64,000 bases of DNA, taken from contig CBDATE010000024.1 in NCBI GenBank assembly GCA_965199815.1, forward strand, positions 62,001 to 126,000, written 5' to 3'. Position numbers and translations under genes: made by a program. The notes beneath the pieces are model-generated. The model was not told where the DNA came from, ran no database searches, and saw only the letters and a list, made by a program, of their open reading frames with translations. Each line of letters starts with the position of its first letter. The first letter of the stretch is position 1. Source of the DNA: Azotimanducus sp965199815 (GTDB lineage: Bacteria; Pseudomonadota; Gammaproteobacteria; Pseudomonadales; Azotimanducaceae). This document shows positions 1-9,234 of the stretch, in pieces.

Positions 1-1
1 C

Positions 2-1399
2 GGGCAGATAGACGGTGACCTGCGTTCGACCCGTGTCGGGTTCGACATGCGGTTCGATGAGAGGCGGTTGGCGGGTCTGGTGTTGAGTCGGGATGTTGGC
101 CGTTCGGACTTGTCAATGCCGGATGGGCAGTCGGGTTCCCTGCAAGCCGAGACCACCGGTATCTATCCCTATGTGCACTGGCGTCCGAGGCCGAAACTCG
201 GCACCTGGGGGGCGTTCGGCTATGGCGCTGGCAAGGCGCGCCTTGATGATGGTGTGGGCGATGTGGTGGAGACGGATATCGAGCTTGGGTTGCTGGCGGC
301 GGGTGTACATCAGGATATGCTCGAGGTGGGCAGCAGCAGTTGGGCGCTGCATTCGGATGCGTTTCTGGTAAAAGTTGATGCGGACGAGGTGGAGGGCGGT
401 GCGCTGCTGCCATCGACCTCGGCGCGCGCCTGGCGGCTGCGCACTGCCTTGGAGGTTCAGATGGGAGCGCTGTCGTCACCGCTTTCCGGGAGAGTCGAGT
501 TGGGTCTGCGTTTTGACGGTGGAGATGCCGCCTATGACGGGGGTGTGGAAGCAGGTGGGAGCCTCGCGTACGTGAATCCTGATGCTGGTATCGAGGTGCG
601 GCTGCGGGGTCGGTGGATGACCTCGCTGCAATCCTCGCGGGCGGATGAACGCGGTGTCAGCCTGAATCTCACCTACGATGCGGGGATGATGAATCGCGGT
701 TGGATGCTGACGGCGTCGCCGGAGTGGGGAGAGACATCGGCGGGTACGGGGAGCCTGTGGGACAGCGTGGAGTCCTTGGGTGCAGTGGGGGTTGGCGGCT
801 TGCGGGCGGGCGAACCTGCACTGCGGCTGCCGGTTCGCGTGGGCTACGGCGTGGGTCTTGGTGGTGAGCGGGTGCTGACCCCGTTTGCCGAGTGGACCTC
901 CATGGGAGAGCTGATTGAGCAGCGGGTAGGCGTGGAGCTAGCGCTGCCATTCGTGCGTGAGTTCGATGTTGAGGTCGGTCTGTACAAGCAACAGGTATCG
1001 GGGACGCGTCTGGGTGATGCGTATCACACGGGGTCATTGGGCGGCGGCTATGGTCAGGGGATGGGCGACTATGGTCAGGGGATGGGCGACTATGGTCAGG
1101 GGATGGGCGGCTATGGCCAGGGGATGGGCGGCTATGGCCAGGGGATGGGCGGTCTCACGGGTCGAGGAGGAAGCGGCTATGGCCAAGGGGGAAGCCGCCA
1201 TGACCAGGGTATGAGCGGTCTCACAGGTCGATGGGGAAGCCGCCACGCTGGGTCGCCAGTGACAGGCATGACGCTGGAAGCGCTGCTGTCGCGTTCGTTG
1301 AACGATGGATACGGGCGGTTCCTGTTCGGCACCAGGGCACTGAATGTCAGCTCCTCGTTCGAGTTCGAGGTACTCATGCACTTCGAGATGCGCTTCTGA
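2..1399 (+). CDS. C-terminal beta-barrel of an autotransporter-like surface protein (5' end outside window)
   Basis: The frame is open from base 2, so the true start lies upstream and only the C-terminal part is present. Alternating polar and hydrophobic strands, many Gly/Tyr/Trp turns and a terminal aromatic residue (ending MRF) mark an outer-membrane beta-barrel with the usual C-terminal assembly signal. Its start (GQIDGDLRSTRVGFDMRFDE) lines up by eye with the barrel of the giant protein ending at 46744 (GQTETATLGADYARDEW), so the two appear to share a translocator family. Near the end, before the last strands, an insertion made of five YGQGMG[D/G] units plus decayed copies interrupts the barrel, presumably as a surface loop. 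The passenger is not visible, so its role (adhesin or other) cannot be stated. Confidence 0.75.
   Translation, partial: GQIDGDLRSTRVGFDMRFDERRLAGLVLSRDVGRSDLSMPDGQSGSLQAETTGIYPYVHWRPRPKLGTWGAFGYGAGKARLDDGVGDVVETDIELGLLAAGVHQDMLEVGSSSWALHSDAFLVKVDADEVEGGALLPSTSARAWRLRTALEVQMGALSSPLSGRVELGLRFDGGDAAYDGGVEAGGSLAYVNPDAGIEVRLRGRWMTSLQSSRADERGVSLNLTYDAGMMNRGWMLTASPEWGETSAGTGSLWDSVESLGAVGVGGLRAGEPALRLPVRVGYGVGLGGERVLTPFAEWTSMGELIEQRVGVELALPFVREFDVEVGLYKQQVSGTRLGDAYHTGSLGGGYGQGMGDYGQGMGDYGQGMGGYGQGMGGYGQGMGGLTGRGGSGYGQGGSRHDQGMSGLTGRWGSRHAGSPVTGMTLEALLSRSLNDGYGRFLFGTRALNVSSSFEFEVLMHFEMRF
1049..1153 (+). repeat. Five 21-bp tandem repeats coding YGQGMG[D/G]
   Basis: Five in-frame 21-bp units start at 1049, 1070, 1091, 1112 and 1133. 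They differ at only a few positions (GAC or GGC codon, GGT or GGC). Degenerate copies continue to about 1250. The unit is a multiple of three, so slippage would change loop length without breaking the frame. Confidence 0.9.
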
Positions 1400-1446
1400 T
1401 TCCTGAAAGTATTGGCGGGAGTCTGATGCAGGGATTGTCTGCACCG

Positions 1447-2142
1447 CTACAGGATGCCCAGCTCCATCATCGAAGAACTCGCGCTGGCCGTCACCACGAT
1501 GTGATCGAGCACACGCACATCCACCAGTTTCAGGACGCGCTGCAGGGATTTGGTGATCTCGATATCGGCGTTGCTCGGTTTTGCATTGCCGGACGGGTGG
1601 TTGTGGCAGATGACGATGGCCGCGGAATTGAGCGACATGGCGATGCGCAGCACTTCGCGAAAATAGATGTTGGCGACATCCACTGTGCCGAAGAAGAGCT
1701 CGCGATATTCGATCAGCCTGTGTCGCGTATCGAGAAACAGGGCGGCGAAAATCTCTGTGTCTCTGGCACCAAGCCGCTGCTCGAAGTAGCGTCGGCTGTC
1801 CTGCGACGAGGTGTAGGCCTCTCCGCGCATGAGCGGCTCCATGGCGCTGCGCTCGCCGAGCGAGAAGGCCGCAAGCAGGGCGGCGCGCGCCGCTTCGTCA
1901 AGCGGCAGCTTTCGCCTTGATGTTGGCAGTTCGGCGAACTTGCGCAGTCCGCGCAGGCCGCCATGATCGGAGAGCAGCGAGTTCGCGACGGCGAGTGCGT
2001 CCTCGCCGAAGAAGGGGCCGATGACCAGGCTGAGTAGCTCACATTCGGAGAGAGCATCAGGCCCTCTCTGTTGAAGACGTCGTATTGGATGGCCGTCGTC
2101 TGGCGCGGGCAGATGCTCACCTGAGGTGATATGGTGAAGCAT
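1447..2142 (-). CDS. radC: RadC-family JAB1/MPN (JAMM) domain protein
   Basis: RadC-family protein of 231 residues. The N-terminal helix-hairpin-helix-like part (RGPDALSECELL) precedes the JAB/MPN domain with the zinc-binding motif HNHPSGNAKPSNAD (His180, His182 and the later Asp). Despite the name, a role in recombinational repair is not established for the family; the fold is that of metal-dependent isopeptidases. I chose ATG 2142 because AGGGAG lies just upstream; a GTG at 2211 would add 23 residues of no family-like sequence. It is divergent from coaBC, the usual neighbourhood in gammaproteobacteria. The PREV signature found in many RadC proteins reads FREV here. Confidence 0.93.
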   Translation of the reverse strand: MLHHITSGEHLPAPDDGHPIRRLQQRGPDALSECELLSLVIGPFFGEDALAVANSLLSDHGGLRGLRKFAELPTSRRKLPLDEAARAALLAAFSLGERSAMEPLMRGEAYTSSQDSRRYFEQRLGARDTEIFAALFLDTRHRLIEYRELFFGTVDVANIYFREVLRIAMSLNSAAIVICHNHPSGNAKPSNADIEITKSLQRVLKLVDVRVLDHIVVTASASSSMMELGIL

Positions 2143-2242
2143 CGCTCCCTGCTTGACGAGATGCGTGGCCGATGCAACAGGCGCGGGGGATGGCAAGGGT
2201 CGGGCGTTCACTCAGGATACTTGAAGAATCTGGTTCGGGAAG

Positions 2243-3493
2243 ATGTCATTTGATGCCAACATCCTATTGGGAGTTTCAGGCGGCATAGGTGCGTACAAGG
2301 CTCCGATCCTTGTGCGAGAACTCGGAAGACTCGGTGCGAAAGTTCGCACAGTCATGACGCGCGCGGCGTACGAATTTGTCACGCCGGCAAGCCTGCAGGC
2401 GGTTTCTGGCCATGAGGTGCGGGGCGATCTGTTCGACTCCTCTGCGGAAGCTGCCATGGGTCACATCGAACTGGCGCGATGGGCCGACCTGATTGTCATC
2501 GCGCCGACCACCGCACACTGCATGGCGCGGCTCGCCCACGGGTTCGCTGATGATCTCCTGACTACCCTTGTGCTGGCTTCGCGAGCGCCCGTGGTGCTTG
2601 CTCCGGCCATGAACCGGCGGATGTGGATGCACCCGGCCACGCGCGACAACACTGCCCGTGTACAGGCGCTTGGCTACACCCTGATTGGTCCGGATGAAGG
2701 CGAGCAGGCTTGTGGCGATGAAGGTCCCGGGCGCCTGGTGGAACCCGCCGAGTTGGCGGCCAGGCTCTCCGTGATGTTCGCAGGCGACGCGCGACTGTCG
2801 AGTGGTGAACAAACGCTCGCGGGACGCAAGGTGCTGGTCACCGCCGGGCCGACGCGCGAATTGATCGATCCGGTACGCTACATCACCAATCGCAGTTCGG
2901 GTCGGCAAGGCTATGCTGTCTGCCGGGCTGCGGTAGCGGCGGGCGCACAAGTGACTCTGGTCAGCGGCCCGGTTTCTCTTGCAACACCCGCGGGAGTGAC
3001 GCGCATTGATGTCGTCTCGGCTCGGGAAATGCTTGCTGCCGTGATGGCTCATGTGCACGAGATGGACATGATGATCGCGGTCGCCGCTGTTTCCGACTTC
3101 GCGCCCACCAGGCTGGCCAGGCACAAGATCAAGAAAGACGCTGGCACGGCACTCTGGCAGCTTGATCTCGGGCAGAACCCTGATGTGCTCGCCGAGGTCG
3201 CTGCCTTGCCGCGTCCGCCGATGACGGTCGGCTTTGCGGCCGAAACGCAGGATGTCGAGCACAATGCGCGTTTGAAACTCGAGGCCAAGGGGCTTTCCAT
3301 GATTGCCGTCAATGACGTGGGCGGGCGCGATATCGGCTTCGATAGCCTGACCAATGCCATGACACTCCTGTGGCGTGAAGATGGCGACATCAGGAGCGAA
3401 CATCTCGAACTGGGCACCAAGGACGAGATTGCCACACACATCATCGCGCGCGCTGCCCGGTGTCTGAATACTCTCGCGGGAACTGTTCCATGA
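2243..3493 (+). CDS. coaBC: Bifunctional phosphopantothenoylcysteine decarboxylase / phosphopantothenate-cysteine ligase
   Basis: Cytosolic enzyme of coenzyme A synthesis. CoaB joins cysteine to 4'-phosphopantothenate and CoaC decarboxylates the product to 4'-phosphopantetheine using FMN. The flavoprotein CoaC half (residues 1 to about 185) shows GGIGAYKA, the catalytic His74 in GHIELARWAD, PAMNRRMW (121-128) and the active-site Cys157 in ACGDEGPGR. The CoaB half starts near LVTAGPTRE (about 195) and holds NRSSGRQG, AAVSDF and the IKKD lysines. At 416 residues it has the normal length. Its TGA overlaps the argB start as ATGA, so the two are probably translationally coupled. Confidence 0.97.
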   Translation: MSFDANILLGVSGGIGAYKAPILVRELGRLGAKVRTVMTRAAYEFVTPASLQAVSGHEVRGDLFDSSAEAAMGHIELARWADLIVIAPTTAHCMARLAHGFADDLLTTLVLASRAPVVLAPAMNRRMWMHPATRDNTARVQALGYTLIGPDEGEQACGDEGPGRLVEPAELAARLSVMFAGDARLSSGEQTLAGRKVLVTAGPTRELIDPVRYITNRSSGRQGYAVCRAAVAAGAQVTLVSGPVSLATPAGVTRIDVVSAREMLAAVMAHVHEMDMMIAVAAVSDFAPTRLARHKIKKDAGTALWQLDLGQNPDVLAEVAALPRPPMTVGFAAETQDVEHNARLKLEAKGLSMIAVNDVGGRDIGFDSLTNAMTLLWREDGDIRSEHLELGTKDEIATHIIARAARCLNTLAGTVP

Positions 3494-4407
3494 CCGAAAC
3501 CACGGCGCATATTCGCCATCCGCACGGGCAAGTCCACGACTTCGCCAAGGTACTCACCGAGGCGCTGCCGTATATTCGCAAGTTCCATGGTTGCGGCATG
3601 GTCATCAAGTATGGCGGGGCGGCCATGGTCAACGAAGCTCTCAAGCGGCAGTTTGCGCGTGACATAGTGCTGCTCAAGTTTGTCGGCATGTGTCCGGTGG
3701 TGGTGCATGGCGGTGGCCCGCGCATCGGCGAATTTCTCAATCGGCTCAATATCGAGACGCGGTTCGTGGATGGCATGCGGGTGACCGACAGTGAGACCAT
3801 GGATGTGGTGCAGATGGTGCTCGGTGGTTTGGTCAACAAGGAACTCGTGGCATCCCTGATGGCTCAGGGCGGCAAGGCCGTGGGGATTTCCGGTGCCGAC
3901 GGTGAGGTGATTCGCGCCACGCGCCTGCAAGTGATCAAGGCCTCGCCGGAGCTTGCCGCCGAGGAGATCATTGATATAGGACATGTGGGTCGTGTCGAGC
4001 GCGTCAATCCGCAACTCTTGCAGGCGCTGCTCGAGGACGACTTCATTCCCGTCATCGCGCCCATAGGCACGGGTGCACAGGGAGAAACCTACAACATCAA
4101 TGCGGATCTTGTCGCCGCAGCCATTGCCGTCGAACTGGGTGCCAGCAAGCTGATGCTGATCACGGACACGCCCGGTATTCTCGATGCCTCGGGCAAGCCG
4201 GTGCAGATGGCGAGCCCGCAGCAGATTCGCGCGCTGATTGACGATGGAAGTATTCGCGGCGGCATGTTACCCAAGGCAACATGTGCCCTTGATGCTCTGG
4301 AAGGAGGCGTTCCGTCTGTGCATATTGTTGATGGGCGAGTGCCGCATTCGGTGCTGCTCGAGGTGTTCACTGATGCCGGCGTAGGCACACTGATCCATGC
4401 AGACTGA
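3490..4407 (+). CDS. argB: Acetylglutamate kinase
   Basis: Second step of arginine synthesis: phosphorylates N-acetylglutamate with ATP. The amino-acid-kinase fold is shown by IKYGGAAM (Lys40 and the glycine loop), VVHGGGPRIGE (73-78 region) and the C-terminal ITDTPGILDASG and GGMLPK segments. The start is the ATG overlapping the coaBC stop (ATGA). A start 30 bases upstream is open in frame but lies inside coaBC and adds nothing family-like. At 305 residues it matches the family. A coaBC-argB pair without dut/algC between them is a compact version of the Pseudomonas order. Confidence 0.96.
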   Translation: MTETTAHIRHPHGQVHDFAKVLTEALPYIRKFHGCGMVIKYGGAAMVNEALKRQFARDIVLLKFVGMCPVVVHGGGPRIGEFLNRLNIETRFVDGMRVTDSETMDVVQMVLGGLVNKELVASLMAQGGKAVGISGADGEVIRATRLQVIKASPELAAEEIIDIGHVGRVERVNPQLLQALLEDDFIPVIAPIGTGAQGETYNINADLVAAAIAVELGASKLMLITDTPGILDASGKPVQMASPQQIRALIDDGSIRGGMLPKATCALDALEGGVPSVHIVDGRVPHSVLLEVFTDAGVGTLIHAD

Positions 4408-4542
4408 TCGGTTCGGAACATGCCTGGGTTGCGTTCAATATGTCTTCGGGACAGGCGCTGGCGGTCATGTAGAATTCTCCCGCCTGAATCCTGCCGACAC
4501 CCCTGAAACCCCCTGAAACCCCCTGATGCCGAGGCCTTGTTC

Positions 4543-5412
4543 ATGTTGCACAGTATGACTGCATTTGTTCGGCATGCTGAATCCCTGCCCTGGGGAACCC
4601 TGGATTGGGAAATTCGTTCGCTGAATTACAGGCATCTCGAAATTGACATCAATGTGCCGAGCGCCTTTCGTCATCTTGAATCCCTGTTCAGAGACGAGTT
4701 GCGGCAGCTTGTATATCGGGGACGCATCACCTGTAGCCTGGCCGTGAATCTGGAAGATGCATCTCTCGGTCTGCACATCGACACCGAACTACTCGCACAG
4801 GTACTTGCTGCTCTCAAGAAAATTCGTCAACATGATCAATCGCTTGCGCCTGCTTCCGATCTTGACCTGCTGAAATGGCCAGGCATGATGGTCATGCAGA
4901 GTGTGTCTGACGAGCGTCAGGACGAAGCCGTGAAGTCGGCGTTCCTGGCAGCCATCAAGGCCATGATTGACAAGCGCGGTCAGGAGGGTGGTGGGCTCGA
5001 GGCCTACCTGCAGCTCAGGTTCAACGAAATTCAGGAGTGTCTTGCGGAAATCGGTCAGTGCGTGAAGCGCACGGCCACGATACGCCGGGCCAATCTGATC
5101 GAGAGTTTGCAGGGTCTCCTGCATCCGGCAGATCTGCCTTCCGAGCGCATGGAACAGGAGGTTGCGCTGCTCGTCTCGAAGTCCGATATCTCGGAAGAGA
5201 TGGAGCGCTTGCATGTGCATTTGTCGGATGCGCGCGAGATGGTTGGCCGACCCGGCCCGCACGGAAGGCAACTCGATTTCCTGATGCAGGAGATGAATCG
5301 TGAGGCCAATACCATGAGCGCCAAGGTGCATCAGGTGGAGGCCGGTCGCGTAGCGATACGGCTGCGTACCAGTATCGATCAGGCGCGGGAACAGATACAG
5401 AACATCGAATGA
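4543..5412 (+). CDS. yicC: YicC-family endoribonuclease
   Basis: YicC/YloC family protein (289 residues), reported to act as an endoribonuclease affecting small-RNA stability and stationary-phase growth. The family N-terminus is clear (MLHSMTAFVRHAE, then LDWEIRSLNYRHLEID), and the conserved C-terminal domain carries GRQLDFLMQEMNREANT and the final SIDQAREQIQNIE. ATG 4543 is preceded by GAGG nine bases upstream; an in-frame TTG at 4537 is less likely. The 135-base gap after argB holds a possible -10 (TAGAAT at 4470-4475) and a short tandem CCCCTGAAACC repeat (4498-4527). gmk follows eight bases downstream, the standard yicC-gmk pair. Confidence 0.93.
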   Translation: MLHSMTAFVRHAESLPWGTLDWEIRSLNYRHLEIDINVPSAFRHLESLFRDELRQLVYRGRITCSLAVNLEDASLGLHIDTELLAQVLAALKKIRQHDQSLAPASDLDLLKWPGMMVMQSVSDERQDEAVKSAFLAAIKAMIDKRGQEGGGLEAYLQLRFNEIQECLAEIGQCVKRTATIRRANLIESLQGLLHPADLPSERMEQEVALLVSKSDISEEMERLHVHLSDAREMVGRPGPHGRQLDFLMQEMNREANTMSAKVHQVEAGRVAIRLRTSIDQAREQIQNIE

Positions 5413-5419
5413 GCATTGC

Positions 5420-6076
5420 ATGAGCCGGGTTCAGCAGGCTGAAGAACATCGATGTGGCCTGATCTTTCTGGTCTCGGCACCATCAGGGGCCGGCAAGACC
5501 AGCCTTGTGCGTGCGCTTATGGAACGCGACCCGCGCTTGCGGATGGGCATCTCGCACACTACACGGGCACCGAGAGGCGGTGAGCACGATGGGCGCGACT
5601 ATTACTTCGTGTCATCGCAGGAGTTTGCCGACATGCATTCGAAAGGCGAGTTTCTCGAGTGTGCACAGGTTTTTGGCCACAGCTACGGGACTTCACGGCG
5701 CATGATCGAGGCATTTCTGGCTGAGGATGCGGATGTGATTCTCGAAATCGACTGGCAGGGTGCCGTGCAGTTACGCGAGCAGGGGTATGCAGATGCCAGC
5801 GTATTTATCGTGCCGCCCAGGCTTGAATCCCTCGAGAGGCGCCTGAGTAAACGCGGCTCGGACGCGAAGCGAGTAATCGAAGGGCGTCTGCGCGCCGCGA
5901 GGCATGAAATTTCCCGATACGTGGACTATGACTACCTGCTTGTCAATGAGGATTTTGAGCGCGCCGTGGAGGCTCTTGGCGACATTATTCGTGCTGAACG
6001 CCATCGCACGAACCGGGTGCGGGCGAGAAAATCGAATCTTTTGCATGTGTTACTGGAAGATGGAGAGAAGAACTGA
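5420..6076 (+). CDS. gmk: Guanylate kinase
   Basis: Phosphorylates GMP to GDP with ATP. The P-loop SAPSGAGKT (residues 19-27) is followed by the GMP-binding region with ISHTTRAPRGGEHDGRDYYF, a textbook guanylate kinase signature, and by the lid and SKRGSDA segments. The length of 218 residues is normal. The TGA stop overlaps the topA ATG (TGATG), implying coupled translation. In most relatives rpoZ-spoT-recG follows directly; here topA takes that place and the rpoZ block lies 44 kb away at 50532. Confidence 0.97.
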   Translation: MSRVQQAEEHRCGLIFLVSAPSGAGKTSLVRALMERDPRLRMGISHTTRAPRGGEHDGRDYYFVSSQEFADMHSKGEFLECAQVFGHSYGTSRRMIEAFLAEDADVILEIDWQGAVQLREQGYADASVFIVPPRLESLERRLSKRGSDAKRVIEGRLRAARHEISRYVDYDYLLVNEDFERAVEALGDIIRAERHRTNRVRARKSNLLHVLLEDGEKN

Positions 6077-8655
6077 TGGCTAAATCGCTCGTCATTGTCG
6101 AATCGCCAGCCAAGGCTTCGACAATCAATCGCTATCTCGGCTCTGATTTCTCGGTGAAGTCAAGCGTCGGGCATGTGCGCGATCTCGCGAAAGGGCAGAT
6201 GGCAGTGGAGCCGCACAATGACTGGAAGGCGCATTATGAAGTTGATCCCGGCAAACAGAAGGTGGTCACGGAACTCAAGCGCGCAGCTGCCAAGGCCGAG
6301 CGGATCTATCTCGCCACCGACCTCGACCGGGAAGGTGAAGCCATTGCCTGGCATTTGCGCGAACTGATTGGCGGAAGTGACGAGCGATTCAAACGGGTGG
6401 TGTTCAGCGAGATCACGCGCGCAGCGGTAAAGAAAGCCTTCGAACATCCGACCGACCTCAACATGGATCGTGTCAATGCACAGCAGGCGCGGAGATTCCT
6501 TGACCGAGTGGTGGGCTTCGAACTGTCTCCGCTCCTGTGGCGGCGTATTGCGAGGGGTCTTTCGGCAGGTCGGGTGCAGTCTGTGGCGGTGCGCATGATC
6601 GTTGAGCGCGAGCGCGAAATCCGCTGCTTTGTGCCAGAAGCCTATTGGGAGATCAAGGCTGACCTGAGTCGAGCCGGTGGGCGAACATACGAATTCAAGG
6701 TGGTTACTGCGGATGGTCGCAAGGGTGAGCGCTTTGCTGCCGATCCTGCCAGGGCGCTTGTCGAGAGACTGCGCGCAGCGAAATCGGTTGACGAGTTGCA
6801 GCGAACCGAACGCAAAAGCCGAAATCGCCCCTCGCCCCCGCTCATCACTTCGAGTCTGCAACGCGAGGCGGCGCGCATGGGGTTTGGCGTTGCGCGCACC
6901 ATGCGCCTGGCGCAGCAGCTCTACGAGGCCGGGTTGATCACCTATATGCGCACGGATTCAACCAACCTGTCGAGTGAAGCGGTGGAGGCTTGTCGGGCGC
7001 ACATCAAACGCGCCTATGGCTCCCGCTACCTCCCCGACAAACCGCGCATTTACGCCAGCAAGGCGAGTGCACAGGAGGCGCACGAAGCCATCCGCCCGAC
7101 CGATGTCGAGCAACCTGCCGAGGCTGTCAGTCTTGGCAAGGACACCCTTCCGGCACGGCGTTTGTATGGTCTGATTTGGAGTCGCTTCGTGGCGTGCCAG
7201 ATGACGGATGCCCTCACCCTGTCGGTCAGTCTGATGGCTGAAGTTGACTCGATTCTGCTCAAGCGTACCGGTACCAGTGTGCTTTTTGATGGCTACGGTC
7301 GCGTGGCTCCGAGAAGCAACAAGGACGAAGTGGAGATGCCGGACTGGCGTGCTTATGCGAAGGGCTCGGAAGCGAGCCGGTCGCCTGCCGAGCGTATTGA
7401 TCTGGTGGGCGATATCAAGTCTGAGGAGAAGTTCACCAAACCCAAACCACGCTTTAACGAAGCGGGATTGGTGCGCGAACTCGAGAAGCACGGCATAGGC
7501 CGCCCCTCGACATACGCGAGCATCATTCAGACGATTCAGGCCAGGGGCTATGTGCGTCTGGAGGGCAAGGCATTCTGGGCGGAACCCATTGGAGAAGTGG
7601 TCACGGACCGGTTGCTCACGTGCTTTCCAAAGCTGATGGATTACGGGTTTACCTCCGGTCTGGAGGAAGAGCTGGATCGTATTGCCCTGGGCCAGCTTGA
7701 CTGGATAAACGTGCTGGATGGCTTTCATCACGAGTTCTCGCAGTTGCTTGATGCGGCGCAGACAGGTGAGCATGGCATGCAGCCCGCAGCAGCTGTCGAG
7801 ACCCCCGTTGCCTGCCCGGAGTGCGGTCGCCCCATGCTGCTGCGTATCGGCAAGTCCGGCATGTTTCTCGGCTGCTCCGGGTTCGGCTTGCCGAAATCGG
7901 AGGCATGCAGGAAGACCTTGCCCCTGGAGCCTGTGGCAGCCGAGTCGGGCACAAGGGAGAATGGAGCCGCAGTCAACAGGGAGGCACCTCCGCACCGGCA
8001 TCGATGCGAGCTGTGCGGTTCACCCATGGATGCCTTGCGGATTGATGATCGCTATCGACTCAACCTCTGCGCGGCGCGCCCCGTGTGTCCGGGCATGCGC
8101 CTCGAGGAAGGTGACTTCAAGCAGGACCTCGGGGCGGACGGGGTGATGTATGAATGCGATCGGTGCGGCAGCGCTCTTGCAGCCAGGAAGGGGCGCTTCG
8201 GTCGGTATTTTGCGTGCAGCAACTCCAATTGTGGCAACACGCGCAAGATGCTCGCGAACGGCGAACCGGCACCGGTGCGGATGACACCCATTCCCATGCC
8301 CGAACTGGCGTGTGCCAGGGTTGAAGATCACTTCGTCCTGCGTGAAGGGGCCAAGGGGTTGTTTCTTGCTGCCAGCAAGTACCCCAAGCATCGCGAGACG
8401 CGCTCTCCTCGGGTGAGCGAGTTGACCAATGTGATCGATCAGCTGCCGGAGAAGTTCCGGCATCTGGCAACCGCACCTCGATGTGACCCGGAAGGAAACC
8501 CGGCGGATGTGCGTTTTTCGACCAAGGTTGGCGAAATTTTCCTGTCGAGTCAGATTGGTGACAAGCCCGGCAAGTGGCGCGCCTTCCATGATGTGGAGGG
8601 CAATGCGTGGAACTGGGTCAGCAGCAAGCAAGGCAGCAAGCAAAACTCTGAATAA
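6076..8655 (+). CDS. topA: DNA topoisomerase I
   Basis: Type IA topoisomerase (859 residues) that relaxes negative supercoils through a transient 5'-phosphotyrosine. The Toprim domain opens with VESPAKAST and has the acidic triad motif DLDREGEA (82-89). The catalytic Tyr290 sits in GLITYMRTDSTN. Three C-terminal zinc-ribbon modules follow (CPECGRPM, CELCGSPM, CDRCGSAL), then a basic tail. The last residues NSE and the TAA stop come from a palindromic repeat unit (8637-8672) also found at the end of queG, so the native C-terminus may have been replaced. Confidence 0.97.
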   Translation: MAKSLVIVESPAKASTINRYLGSDFSVKSSVGHVRDLAKGQMAVEPHNDWKAHYEVDPGKQKVVTELKRAAAKAERIYLATDLDREGEAIAWHLRELIGGSDERFKRVVFSEITRAAVKKAFEHPTDLNMDRVNAQQARRFLDRVVGFELSPLLWRRIARGLSAGRVQSVAVRMIVEREREIRCFVPEAYWEIKADLSRAGGRTYEFKVVTADGRKGERFAADPARALVERLRAAKSVDELQRTERKSRNRPSPPLITSSLQREAARMGFGVARTMRLAQQLYEAGLITYMRTDSTNLSSEAVEACRAHIKRAYGSRYLPDKPRIYASKASAQEAHEAIRPTDVEQPAEAVSLGKDTLPARRLYGLIWSRFVACQMTDALTLSVSLMAEVDSILLKRTGTSVLFDGYGRVAPRSNKDEVEMPDWRAYAKGSEASRSPAERIDLVGDIKSEEKFTKPKPRFNEAGLVRELEKHGIGRPSTYASIIQTIQARGYVRLEGKAFWAEPIGEVVTDRLLTCFPKLMDYGFTSGLEEELDRIALGQLDWINVLDGFHHEFSQLLDAAQTGEHGMQPAAAVETPVACPECGRPMLLRIGKSGMFLGCSGFGLPKSEACRKTLPLEPVAAESGTRENGAAVNREAPPHRHRCELCGSPMDALRIDDRYRLNLCAARPVCPGMRLEEGDFKQDLGADGVMYECDRCGSALAARKGRFGRYFACSNSNCGNTRKMLANGEPAPVRMTPIPMPELACARVEDHFVLREGAKGLFLAASKYPKHRETRSPRVSELTNVIDQLPEKFRHLATAPRCDPEGNPADVRFSTKVGEIFLSSQIGDKPGKWRAFHDVEGNAWNWVSSKQGSKQNSE

Positions 8656-8672
8656 CAGAGCTTTCCGTGCGC
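8637..8672 (+). repeat. Diverged partial copy of the palindromic element at the topA 3' end
   Basis: AAACTCTG, an AATAA loop and CAGAG, then CTTTCCGTGCG, match the first hairpin of the elements at 19664 and 20676 with a few changes in the outer stem. The loop supplies the topA stop codon. It may act as a terminator hairpin; no run of T follows it. Confidence 0.75.
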
Positions 8673-8818
8673 TCGGGCGAGCTCACAATCCGGGTGGAAT
8701 CGTGTATCCTTACCCCCAATTATTTCAGTTACATGAAGCGCGTTTTTGTCAGGCTTCGTGTCGCTGGAGGATTGTATCTTCGAGGGGGATGTTTTCATGG
8801 GAGGTAGGAAGATTACAC

Positions 8819-9034
8819 ATGAGTCCTGTTCAAATAAAAAAGGCATTGAAGCGTCGTAAAATCACTCAAGCCAGAATTGCCCGTGAGCTTGGCAAGTCTG
8901 CCGCTGCAGTTTCACTGGTTGTGAACAGAAAGAGCCGTTCCAGGATCATTGAAGAGCATGTCGCAGGATTGCTGGGCAAGCGACGATTTGACATATGGAA
9001 ACCAACTCGCGCGACGCTCATCGAGGATGGGTAG
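8819..9034 (+). CDS. Small Ner-like helix-turn-helix DNA-binding protein
   Basis: A 71-residue basic protein. Residues 5-40 (IKKALKRRKITQARIARELGKS) form a helix-turn-helix, and the C-terminal RRFDIWKPTR recalls the IWP ending of phage Ner/Nlp regulators. ATG 8819 has a good ribosome site (GGAGGTAGG at 8800-8808) and is separated from topA by 163 bases. Longer in-frame starts lie inside topA. The target is unknown. The 14-bp direct repeats before the sulfotransferase gene (9189-9234) are candidate binding sites, by position only. The stop codon lies in a 12-bp tandem repeat. Confidence 0.72.
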   Translation: MSPVQIKKALKRRKITQARIARELGKSAAAVSLVVNRKSRSRIIEEHVAGLLGKRRFDIWKPTRATLIEDG

Positions 9035-9056
9035 GAGGATGGGTAGGATGATGGGT
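9022..9056 (+). repeat. 12-bp tandem repeat over the HTH gene stop
   Basis: GAGGATGGGTAG is repeated about three times with small changes (GAGGATGGGTAG, GAGGATGGGTAG, GATGATGGGTAA). The first copy includes the stop codon, so copy number does not alter the protein. Confidence 0.8.
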
Positions 9057-9188
9057 AATATGCTGCGTCATGAATTCGGTGCTGTTCAGCGTGTGAGAAA
9101 GGCTGTGGCAAGGCGCGGCCCGCGGGGAATGGTCTCCCCTGTTGCCAAGAGGCTCGAGCACTGCCCGGATGCAAGGCATCCGCCCTTT

Positions 9189-9234
9189 CACATGTCATGT
9201 GTCGCATGTCATGTGTTGCATGTAGGCACACATG
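9189..9234 (+). promoter_or_regulatory. 14-bp direct repeats with palindromic cores upstream of the sulfotransferase gene
   Basis: CACATGTCATGTG (9189-9201) is a perfect palindrome around a central T. CATGTCATGTG recurs at 9205-9215, and CATGTAGGCACACATG at 9219-9234 ends on the start codon; spacing is 14 bp. Arrays like this often bind a regulator, but no experiment or known consensus is implied. A small hairpin (GGATGC/GCATCC) lies just upstream at 9168-9182. Confidence 0.4.

Noticed and set aside
8483..8818. A 183-codon version of the HTH gene starting inside topA
   Set aside because: The extra part is out-of-frame topA sequence; a good ribosome site precedes ATG 8819.
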